Assembly: GCF_963678635.1 (NCBI RefSeq)
Contig: NC_087068.1
Coordinates: forward strand, 20,628,914-20,692,913
Direction: 5' to 3'
DNA from: Symsagittifera roscoffensis
Taxonomy: Eukaryota > Xenacoelomorpha > Acoela > Convolutidae
DNA: 64,000 nucleotides
Each line of letters starts with the position of its first letter. Position 1 is the first letter of the stretch. The translations under genes were made by a program, and so were the position numbers. Shown piece after piece: positions 51,530-61,500 of this stretch. The notes beneath the pieces were generated by a model. The model was not told the origin of the DNA and did no database searches. It saw nothing but the letters and a program-made list of their open reading frames with translations.

Positions 51530-53020
51530 AATTTATTTTTACAGCCACTTTAACTTTTTAATACCAAATTATTGTGTCTTTTTTGGTATTGATTATTCTT
51601 CATTGGATTTAATAATGAGTCTCATAAAGTGGCTTCATTTACTGTTACAAGATGCTGTAACAACACTTTATTGGATCAAAAGCAATTAAAATTATTCTGT
51701 CTACTCGTTGAGGTAAGAAACCGCCACTCTATCTTTTACTGGAATCTCAAGTGAGAAATTAGTTGGGCTGGACTTGAAAAGACGCTGTTAGATGAAAAAC
51801 CCTTTTGAGGATAAAATTTTATTATTCACTTTAGAATAAAGGTTTGGTTTACAGCGAATCACTCATTGCCTTAGCTCAAATGCGTTTCCAGGTATTACTA
51901 AAGCACACGCAAAAAAAAAACATTACAAATGATCAGCAAAAACTTTACGCGGAGTCCATGGGTTCAGCCGTTTTTTTATTATAAATACATTTCAAATTGA
52001 TTCAAACACTTCTTGTTTTTTGTTGATAAATTCTTGCGCCTTTTTCGCGCTAAAAAAACCCAGACTACTTGGAATTGGAAAACACAGACTATTTGGACTA
52101 CTGGAATTACTAATTTAAATCTAATTGATGTGGTTTCCACCGCTTGTTGTAAAGTTCTTTCAAAAATTAACGAAATACTATACCAATTTACCAATTTTTC
52201 AAAATCAAAAAATTACAGGAAACATTGCGCCTTGTAAAAAAAAACAAGCTTTTTGATAGTTGGTTTTCAATTGAACAACATCTAGATATCGTCAAACGTA
52301 TCATCAGTTTCGAAGCCTTGCGCAAGGATGACACCAATGAAGGATGTTGTGACTTATCTCGACCAGGCCTTGTAGCCGGGCAAACTGTAACCATGCGGGT
52401 AACAGTAACTGTGCAACTATTGCCTTTAACAAAGTTTGTGAAACTAAAACAGAACATCATTTCACTCAATTTTTAACAGTTTGAATTTCCCACGTTTACA
52501 TGTTGATAAAAAGGAATTTATCTTAATTTGGTTAGGAATTTCAGATTTAGTAATAGATTTGGAATATATCAACATAAACTGGTCCACCGGCTAAATTTGA
52601 TATGATTACAGTGAATTTTACTAAAATTTTAGGATAGTACTTAGTTGGCGGTCAGGTATCCAGACAACTTAAGCCCCCCACATTAAACCATTAAACTTCG
52701 CTGAGATTTCAGGGAAGTTGAAGGTTGATTGACCATTGGTTGTCCGGAGAATAGGTGCTAGATTATCTCAAAAATTAGTGAAGTACAACCGATAAATTGA
52801 CGTTTTACTTCATTGATTCCGCGCGACGCTACGCTTCCTTCATTTTTAGTAATTTTTTTTGGTGTTTTGGGTCGGTTTCTGTCTCCCCAAGCGGACTTTT
52901 GTTTTTACCTTTTCCTTTTGCATGGAGTGTCTCCCACTCAAATACTTCGGTTCACGTTCCAAAACTGATCGAGCCCGTGATAACTTCGGTGGTTCGGGAA
53001 TTAACTGCCGAAAGTTCTTC
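51530..53020 (+). repeat. Tandem unit 1 (about 1.49 kb) with BEL LTR start
   Basis: Starts with ATTTATTTTTACAG(C)CA and includes GAGTCTCATAAAGTGGCTTCATTTAC. The LTR start TGTTGTGACTTATC is at 52345 and the unit continues to 53020. Unit 2 begins at about 53027 with the same sequence. Confidence 0.72.
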
Positions 53021-53026
53021 TGCGCA

Positions 53027-54390
53027 CTCATTTATTTTTACCATCACACTAACTTTTTTACTACCAAATTTTGGTGTCTTGATCGGTATTGAATAATCTT
53101 CGTTGGACTCAATTATGAGTCTCATTAAGTGGCTTCATTTACAGTTACAAGATCCTGAACAACAATTTATTGGAACAAAAGAGAATAAAAATTTTCTGTC
53201 TACTCCGGTAAGATACTGTCACTCTATCTTGTAGTGAAATCTTAATTGAGCGATTAGTTGAGCTGGACTTGAAAAGATGCCGTTAGATAAAAAACTTTTT
53301 TGAGGATACAGTTTTAGCATTCACTTTAGAAAAAAAATTTAGTATACAGCGACCCACTCATTATCTTAGCTCAAGTGCGTTTCTAAAGGTCTTACTAAAG
53401 CTCATGCGAAATAATTACAAATGATAAACAAAAAGTTTACGCGATGTCCATTGGTTTAACCGTTCATTTTTTATATTCATTTAAACTTGAATCAAACACT
53501 TCATGTATTTTGTTGAAAATTCTTGCGCCTTTTTCGCGCTAAAAAATACAGAGTACATGGAATCTCAATTAAATCTAAATGATGTGGGTTGCACGCCGTA
53601 TTGTGAACTTTTACTCAAAAATTAACGAAATACAAAACCAATTTACCAATTTTTGCAAAAAAAAAACATTGCGCCTTGTAAAAAGCAAGGCTTTCGATGG
53701 TTGATTTTCAATTGAACAAGATCTAGATATCGTCCAACGTATCATCAGTTTCGAAGCCTTGCACAAGGATGACATCAATGACTTATCTCTACGGGGCAAC
53801 GGTAGCCGAGCAAACTGTAACCATGCAGGCAACTGTAACCGTGCAGCTACTTCTTTTGACAAAGTTTGTGAAACTTAACAGAAAATCATTTTACTCAATT
53901 GTGAACATTTCGAATTTCGAACGTTTACATGTTGCAAACTACGAATTTATCCTAAATTGGTTAAGAATTTATGATTTAGTAATGGAATTGGAATAGATCA
54001 ACATAAACTGGTCCGTCGGCTAAAACTGATAGGATTATAGTGAGCTTTACGAAAAATTAAGGATATATATTTGTCGGCGGTCAGGTATCCGGACAACTTC
54101 GGCCCCCCACATTCAACTTCGCTGAGATTTCAGAGAAGGTGAAGGTTGATTAACAACTGGTAGACACCCGAAGTTGTCCGAAGAATTGGTGCTCGACTTT
54201 TTTCGAAAGTTACTGAAGTACAACCAATGAATTGACGTTTTTCTTCAGTGATTCCGGGTGACGCTACGCTTCTTTCATTTTAAGTAGCTTTCTGGTATTT
54301 TGTGTTGGTTTCTGTCCCCGTGCGAATTTTTGTTTTTGCCTTTTCGTTTTGCGTGGAGTGTCTCCCACTGAAATACTTCTCGGGTTGGAA
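53027..54390 (+). repeat. Tandem unit 2, ends in the 5' LTR of the BEL element
   Basis: Diverged repeat of 51530-53020. Its second half (about 53775-54380) is the LTR-like copy directly before the BEL gag. The start TGTTGTGAC is mutated here (TCAATGACTTATC). Confidence 0.68.
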
Positions 54391-54553
54391 ACAGTCGTCA
54401 TCAAAGACAAACTACTTCATCTGGCATTTCACCAAAGTTTGTTATTTCGACTACCCTACAGAACGAAAACTTCAACAATCAAAGATTTCAACAATTCCCA
54501 TTGACTAACAGACATAGCAAAACCAGTAGTGAAACATCCACAGCAACATTGAC

Positions 54554-55738
54554 ATGGCAGAAAAATTGGAGCAACTCAAAAGCTCTAGAGAATCTCACCG
54601 ACGCGTAGTAACCAGATACTATAATGAAGCAAACGCGATTATTCAAAATTGCGGAATTCTTGATGAAATAGGAGTAGAAAGACTTGAGCAACTAGAAATC
54701 AACATCCGCAAGAAACAGGACCAGCTCTCAAACTCCAATAGCAAGATACAGGAACTGATCGTAGATGAGCAGCCATTAGACGATGAGATTCAAAAAGCAG
54801 AAGATTTGGACGACAAATATGGACAGTAGGTTCATCAAATTCAACAGTTTCTTTAAAGACACAAAACACCGACACAAGGTACTACAAGTGAAAGTCGATC
54901 AACAGATGTGAATGTCAACTTACCAAAACTAAACTTGCCTGTTCTCTCTGGAGGATACATGGACTGGAAATCGTTCTTCGAGTTGTTCAAAGGAGCTGTG
55001 ATTGACAACACGAGACTGACGAAGAGCTAAAAGCTACAGCACTTGAAACCTTCTCTGACTAGAGACGCGGACAAACAACTACAATCCATAACTACGGATG
55101 TAGTTATGGAATGTAGTTATGGAATGCATTAGACGATGAGATTCAAAAAGCAGCAGATTTGGACGACAAATATGGACAGTACGTTCATCAAATTCAACAA
55201 TTTCTTTAAAGGCACAAAACACCGACACGAGGTACTATAAGTTAAAGTCGATCAACAGATGTGAATGTCAACTTACCAAAACTAAATTTGCCTGTTCTCT
55301 CTGGAGGATACATGGAATGGAAATCGTTCTTCGAGTTGTTCAAAGGAGCTGTGATTGACAACACGAGACTGACGACGAGCTAAAAGCTACAGCACTTGAA
55401 ACCTTCTCTGACTAGAGACGCGGACAAACAACTACATTCCTTAACATTCAATAACTACGGATGACGATTTTGACTTCGCCTTTGACATTCTGGAGAACCG
55501 ATACGACAACAAACATTTGATTTTGCGATCACATTTGCACGAAAGTTTCAAGCAGTGTTCGTTGACAACAGAAAACATCAAAGGTCTACGAACTCTCATA
55601 GAAACAACAGAGGAAAACCGACTCGCTTTGCTTAACCATGGACAACCAGTGGATCAACAGGATGTATTCTTTGTTTACCTTCTGACGGAACGACTTTCCA
55701 TTGAAACACAGAAAGCTTGGGAAATTTGTACAACATGA
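54554..55738 (+). pseudogene. BEL/Pao gag-like region (DUF1759 type)
   Basis: Starts with a coiled-coil-like frame MAEKLEQLKSSRESHRR (54554-54829). It then has LPVLSGGYMDWKSFFELF, the typical DUF1759 entry (L-P-x-F-x-G-x-x-x-x-W-x-x-F), present twice because of a 353-bp tandem duplication. RLSIETQKAWEI follows further on. Stops and frame changes throughout. Confidence 0.78.
54775..55480 (+). repeat. 353-bp tandem duplication inside BEL gag
   Basis: ATTAGACGATGAGATTC begins at 54775 and again at 55128; the copies are nearly identical over more than 300 bp. The period (353) is not a multiple of three, so it breaks the frame. TGTAGTTATGGAA is itself doubled at the junction. Confidence 0.88.
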
Positions 55739-55879
55739 AAAGAACCTCAGCGTTACGACCACCTCAAAAAGTTCTCGAAGAAAGATGCCAAGATCTCGAA
55801 ACACCATCTTTGTGATCGACATCGATTGGTAATCAACAGATCGACAGGAAAGGAAGTCGCATGACACCAAAGTCGCTTC

Positions 55880-56520
55880 AGACAAATCTATCTACATCAG
55901 ACAAGGACGAATGCGAATGTTGTGGAAAGAACCATCGGATCTACATATGCGACAGCCTCAAAAACGTGTCACCAAAGACAGATCTTAACTGATCAAAATG
56001 AAACAGCTGTGATTCAACTGTTTTCAACCTGGACATCGAAATGAGGATTGTTCTGGATCTCGATGCAAAGAATGTGAACAGAAGCACAACACTCTTCTTT
56101 ATCGTGAGCAGTAGAAATCGGTAAAAAACAGACATCGCAACACAGCAGACTTCAGCAAAAGTGAAGACAGATGACAGATGCTGATGTACCGGAGCAGCAA
56201 CTCATGAAAAATCTCAGGACGAAGTTTTTCTACAAAATGCCATCATTCCACTCGAGATCAGTGGAGAAAAATTTCATGTTCGAAGAGTACTGGATTCAGC
56301 ATCACAGAGCATTCAGCATCACAGAATAACAACATCAAATCTTCAGAAACTAACCAACAGTTTAACTTCGAGACGAATCGACATCGATAATTGGACAACA
56401 TCGAAGGAATTACAATTGGCCGATCCCAGATTCAATGATCCACAGGAAATTGACATGATCATTGGAGCAGCACACTACAAGGATCTGATGATTGGAAAAA
56501 ATAGAATCAAGGAGCAGAGA
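55880..56520 (+). pseudogene. BEL zinc-knuckle and protease remnants
   Basis: Cys-rich ECCGKNHRI then an H/C motif around 56020-56100. IIPLEISGEKF and RVLDSASQ near 56250-56305 match the BEL aspartic protease active site (L-D-S-G-S-Q, here with Ala in place of Gly). Later TIGIAAHY-like residues (IIGAAHYKDL) match its C-terminal part. Confidence 0.65.
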
Positions 56521-56605
56521 GGTTTAGTTTATTAACGACTCTCAGTTTTTGGCTGGCTTGTAATTGGACAACGAAACAGCAACAACGGACTTCCTTCACT
56601 AAAAC

Positions 56606-57421
56606 ATGCGTTTCTTGTCAGCGACGAAAGCAACACAAATTTATAAAGTTTTTGGGAAATCGAGGAAGTTCCAGAAAGAAAACTGTGATCAACAGAGTAG
56701 CTTAAATGTGAGGAACACATCAAAGCAACAACTAAACGCAGGCCAAATGGACGATTTGGTTGTAAAATTGCCATTCAAAGAAGAAGTTGGACAACTTGGA
56801 GACTCACTACAGCAGGCTCGCAGACAACTACGTAGTTTAATCTTTCGTTTGGAAAGGAACCCTGAGCTCTACAAGAAGTACAATAACTTCATCAACGAGT
56901 TTATTAGCCTTGGCCATATAGAGGAAGTTCCAGACAATGAGTTGGTGCGTCCCCACTATAATTGCTTCTCGATGTCACATCATTGCGTTTCCAAGGATTC
57001 AAGCACGACAACAAAATTTCGCGTGGTTTTCGACGCATCAGCAAAGACGACATCTGGAAAATTCTTCAACGACAAACTAATGGTTGGACCTACAGTTCAG
57101 AAAGACCTCTTCAGCATTCTGATTCGCTTTCGAATGCATCAGGTAGAACTTTCAGCCGACATTGCGAGAATGTACCGCCAGGTGGATTTGGAAGAAGAAG
57201 ATTGAGACTATCATGGAATCTTGTGGAAACATCAAAATTCGACAGAGGTTAGGCACTACCGAATGACTAGAGTTACGTATGGAAATGCTTCTTCAGCCTT
57301 TCTTTCGATAAGACCCCTACAAGTGCTTGCTGAAGAAAATGATGACGACTCATTCAGGATGGCAACACTCAACGACATGTACGTAGACGACCTTCTATCA
57401 GGATCTCAGATAGTGATTTAG
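56606..57421 (+). pseudogene. BEL/Pao reverse transcriptase
   Basis: VPDNELVRPHYNCFSMSHH and KFRVVFDASAKT lead the domain, followed by VELSADIARMYRQV (catalytic Asp region A). After a stop and frame change comes MYVDDLLSGSQ (the YVDD box). Typical of Pao RT. Broken at about 57205 and 57421. Confidence 0.85.
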
Positions 57422-57429
57422 CAATTCCA

Positions 57430-58580
57430 CTACAGGATGGATTCATTAATACAATCGGTAAAATCGAACTTGAAATTCGCCAATGGACATCAAACGAAAC
57501 GAAACTAGTGGAACGACTCCCAGTGCACTATCGAGAAGCAGCAGACGAAATGATAATCAAAAGTGACGCGTATGTCATCAAAACACATGGAATCAAATGG
57601 AACCCAGTACCAGATCACTTTAGTTTTGGAGTTAAATTTACTGAACAGACTCCGGTCACCAAACGACAAATAATTTCAGAAGTCACGAGACTCTATGACC
57701 CCGTTGGATGGCTTTGGCCTACGACGATTCAACTGAAATTATTCATACAACTCATGTGGATGGACAAGATTTCTTAGAATCAAACGTTATCAGTGACACT
57801 ACAGGAACACTAAGGACGCCTTCGACAGCAGCTTGAGGGACTGGAAGCCATTGAGTTGTCTCGCCGAGTTCTTCTATCGCAGACAACCAAAGACCTTCAA
57901 CTTCATGTTTTCTGTGACGCATCAACTACAGCATATGCAGCTGTCGTGTATAAACGACAAGAAACCAGCGAAGATACCACACGTCAGAATGTTGACCGCG
58001 AAAACACGAGTTGCGCCGATTAAATGCATTTGTAATCCAAGCATGGAACTTTGTGCAGCACTTCTCAGATCGAAATTAGAGGAAGCAACTCTAGCCACCA
58101 TCAGCGACAAACGGTTTATCATACCAACTGGTTTGGTCCGACTCAAGTTACAATTGCGTGGTTACAAGAGTTTCCTCGCACGTGGAAGACTTTCAAGAAA
58201 ATCTACCGGCCGAGAGATGGAAATTTGTGCCGACAAAAGACAATCCCGCTGATTGTGATTTTCGGGGAATTCCATCATCAGCTCTATCAAAATTGTGAAA
58301 TTTGGTGGAACGGACCAACATGGCTTTCACAGTCATCAGACAACTGGCCGAGAGCACAATCCCAGCGGAGACGACGCAACAAGAAACCAAAACAATTGGA
58401 GACAGCGGTTCTGCTACAATGGTGACCGTGAAAAAAGACAACAGAGTGTTAGATCTGTTGACCAGGATTTCACAGCTTTCGAAAATTGTCAGGATCTTAG
58501 ATACATCAAGAGAATTGTCAAAAACTGCAGAATGCATCACAGACTGGATTTTCAAGCTGCAGTTCAAAACGTAGCATACA
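57430..58580 (+). pseudogene. BEL/Pao A17-type segment and RNase H
   Basis: 57508-57777 includes HGIKWNPVPDHFSFGV and ISEVTRLYDPVGWLWPTTI, the hallmark A17 stretch (L-G-(I/L)-x-W, R-x-x-S-x-x-x-x-x-x-D-P-x-G). The next frames (57833-58574) hold RNase H pieces around FVTHQ/CDASTTAYAAV-type sequence in several frames, ending in NRVLDLLTRISQLSKIVRI. Confidence 0.72.
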
Positions 58581-58589
58581 AAGCATCTG

Positions 58590-59190
58590 CTAAAGGAGGT
58601 GTTAAGGAGGTGGTATTGGTAAAAGGGTAGGTTTGCGGAGAGAAAAAAGCGATGATGCCCGGGAAAGTTATGGTACAAAAACAGGTGTTGGTACCCGGGT
58701 AGGTTTTGGTACTGAGAATAATCGGAAAAACTCAATGGAAAACGATAATGATACCCGTTTGGTAATGGTACAAACCTAAGATTGCAGACGGCTAGTTACC
58801 GGGATGGTATTGGGAGGTTTGGAGAAAAAAAGCAATGACGACCGGGAGGGTCATGGTAGAAGGACAGGTGTTGGTACAGGGGTAGGTTTTGGCAAGGAGG
58901 GTAATCGAAAAAACTCAATGGAAAAACATAAGGAAACGCGGGAAGGTTTTGGTACAGGGGCAGGTATTTTTGTAATGGTTTGTATTGGTATATTGGTAAA
59001 GGTGTGAATAGTGATAACGCATTGTTACTGGATGCTTGTAAAGGTACAGGGACAAAACCAGATGATAGAACAGGAGTGGGTACTGATTTGAACACAAGCG
59101 CGAATTCTGTTAGCGCCACTGATTTTCATTCTGGTAAAGGTACATGTAGGAAAATTGGAGGTAAAGGTATGGGATTGGATATCAGATACT
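58590..59190 (+). repeat. GT-rich degenerate minisatellite inside BEL element
   Basis: Irregular repetition of GGTA-based units (ggtacaggggtaggttttgg, ggtattggta, ggtgttggtac). It interrupts the linker between RNase H and integrase. Strong G/T versus A/C strand bias compared with its surroundings. Confidence 0.75.
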
Positions 59191-59320
59191 TCGGGGACGC
59201 TGAACTGCTGGTTTCGCAGCAATCACTAATCGGGCGAAGGCGACAATTCCATCGAGCAGAAGCTCAGGGAGCAAAAACAACGACAACAAAACTGACGACT
59301 CACGACAATGGGAACTTAAT

Positions 59321-60505
59321 GTGAAGTTCAATCAGGGGAACCACGACAATTTAGAGGAACTGCCTCATTTGCCTAAGCCTGAAACATTTTCAGCCGTGGA
59401 AGTTAAGGAAGCTCGCACCACTCTGTGCAGCTTGGTTCAGCAGCATCATCTAGCCGAGTTTCAACTCATCAGGAAAGGGAAACGTATTCTAAAGAACAAA
59501 AACCTTCTGAGCGTTTTAATCTTCTTCGACGATGAGAGCAAGGTAGTTCGTGTAAGAGGACGCCTCGCCAATTTACCATATGACATCAGCAAAACGTTTC
59601 CGGTACTCATTCCCAGGAACTACCCAAACAACAAATTGCAAATTAGGGAAGCGCATGAGTGATTGTTTCATAGCGGTCCTCAGATGACACTCTACACCCT
59701 TCGATAAACAGCATGGAATTCAGGAGGTCTCGCGTTGACCAAACAAGCAATTCACAATTGCAAGCCTTGCATTCGACAGGACGCCAGACTTCTTCCACCA
59801 GAAATGGGAGATTTGCCGCTCGAAAAAGTGGAAGAAACTTTTACTTTCAGCAACACATGACTCGATTATTGTGGACCTCTCTACATCAAACACAGCAGCA
59901 GCCAAGAAAAAAATTATTTGTTGCTATCTTCATTTGCTTTGCAACTAAACCAGTTCACATGGAAACCGTCAACTCTCTCACAAAGGACGATTGATTAGAC
60001 GCTGTAAAACGATTTTGCGCCAGAAGAGGATTATCAAAAGCTTTTCACAGTGACAATTCGATGACTTTTATTGGCTCCCGAGGTGAAACTGAATTCCAAA
60101 AACTAATGATGAGCAAAGATTTTGAAGAAATCTTCAGCACCTTCACCAATGACAAATCAGTTTCATAGTACACTATTCCACCAAGAGCGCCACACTTTGG
60201 AGGATTATTGGACGCGGCAGTGAAATCGTTGAAACATTTCTTCCGAAAAGTTGGGGAAACGCGACCACAATTTTATCAGCTCCCGACAGTTCTGTCACAA
60301 ATTGAGGCCATCACGACAATTCGCCATTGGAGACATTGTTATTGTCAAAGAGGACAACATCCCGCCTTTTTTGTGGCCAATGGGTTGTATAACTAAAGTC
60401 TTTGACGGCAATGACAACATCAGGGTTGCACAAATCAAAACCCGAATAGAACTCTACAATCGACCAGTCAACAGATTTGTACTGTTGCGTTCCGACAGAC
60501 TTTAA
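59321..60505 (+). pseudogene. BEL/Pao integrase and C-terminal domain
   Basis: KVVRVRGRLANLPYD and LIPRNYPN (59550-59640) are the integrase N-terminal entry; a degenerate zinc region follows. FHSDNSMTFIG (about 60045) matches the second catalytic Asp. PPRAPHFGGLLDAAVKSLKH (60180-60235) matches the region holding the usual Glu (here changed). Then IGDIVIVKEDNIPPFLWPMG (about 60320-60380) is the DUF5641-type C-terminus. Multiple stops. Confidence 0.82.
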
Positions 60506-60577
60506 TCGACAACAGAATTTCTCTTAATTCAGGACGTAACTCAATTTTTCTTGTAGCCGTTTTATTGAACCCGTTCA

Positions 60578-60591
60578 AGGAGGTCGGGAAA
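60578..60591 (+). promoter_or_regulatory. Polypurine tract of the BEL element
   Basis: AGGAGGTCGGGAAA-type purine stretch directly before the LTR start TGTTGTGAC. Confidence 0.7.
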
Positions 60592-60828
60592 TGTTGTGAC
60601 TTATCTCTACAAGGCACTGTAGCCAGACAAACTGTAACCATGCGGACAACTGTAACCGTGCAACTATTGCCTTTAACAAAGTTTGTGAAACTTAAACAGA
60701 AAATCATTTTGCTCAATTCTCAACAGTTTGATTTTCTCACGTTTACATGTTGATAAACTAGGAACTTATCTTATTTTGGTTAGGAATGTAAGATTTAGGA
60801 ATAGAATTGGAATATATCAACAAAGGAT
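60592..60828 (+). repeat. Truncated 3' LTR of the BEL element
   Basis: Matches 52345-52585 and 53785-54005 to CATATCAACA, then stops; the LTR's remaining part is deleted. A further unit fragment occurs at about 60980-61060 (GAGGATACAGTTTTAGCATTCA). Confidence 0.75.
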
Positions 60829-61055
60829 TTGATTTTTTGATAAATAGAACAGAAGTTTTTTTTTTAGGTGTTAAACAGTTTAAAGTAGGAATCATATTAT
60901 ATTTCCCGAAAAAAAATCAGCTACGCTCGAAAAAGTATAATAATTTCAGTTGTTGCCCACGGTTATACCTCCCAATAATGAGACGAAAATGAAAAATTCA
61001 TAGATGAAAATTCATTTTTGAGGATACAGTTTTAGCATTCAGTTCAGAATACAGC

Positions 61056-61500
61056 GACCATCGGGATCCCGGGAAATTAGAGTTAGCTTTTAAGTTTTCA
61101 TGTTGGGAAACCTTTTGGACCCTAAATTCAGCAAGTTCCAATAACCATCAAAAATATGCAACCTGAATTCTCAAAAAAGTGCATTCAGTCTCGCAAAATT
61201 AACGCAAGAGTTTTTTCGTTGAAAAATTCTTGCGCCTTTTTTAACGCGAGAATTAACTTTAGCGGCATAATTGATTCTGTCAAGCCCAAGGAAACAAAAA
61301 AATGATACCCCGAAAAAAGTTTTTCAAGTGATAGTAGGACCATCGGGATCCCGGGAAAGTAGTGTTAGCTTCTGAGTTTTGTTGTTGGGAAACATTTTGC
61401 ACCCTAAATTCAGCAACTTCGATAAACTATCAAAAAATATCAACCTGAGTACTCAAAAAAGTGCTTTCATTCTCGCGAAATTCATGTCAGTGTCATGAAA
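61056..61500. repeat. 282-bp tandem repeat (GACCATCGGGATCCCGGG unit)
   Basis: The unit starts at 61056 and 61338; each has the palindromic CCCGGGATCCC-like start (CGGGATCCCG) and shares CACCCTAAATTCAGCAA and CTCAAAAAAGTGC. Confidence 0.8.

Larger units (their letters stand above)
53775..60828 (+). mobile_element. Decayed BEL/Pao LTR retrotransposon
   Basis: Plus-strand gag, protease, RT, RNase H, integrase and C-terminal domain in BEL/Pao order. A polypurine tract AAGGAGGTCGGGAAA ends at 60591 and a TGTTGTGAC LTR start is at 60592. The 3' LTR is cut to 237 bp. Many stops, two large tandem duplications and a GT-rich insertion. Confidence 0.88.

Noticed and set aside
58193-58735. 180-codon minus-strand ORF in the BEL region
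   Set aside because: Opposite the BEL RNase H part and GT-rich repeat; Tyr/Gln/Leu-rich periodicity comes from the repeat.
58796-59119. 107-codon minus-strand ORF rich in YQ/LPLYQ units
   Set aside because: Direct product of the GT-rich minisatellite on the other strand.
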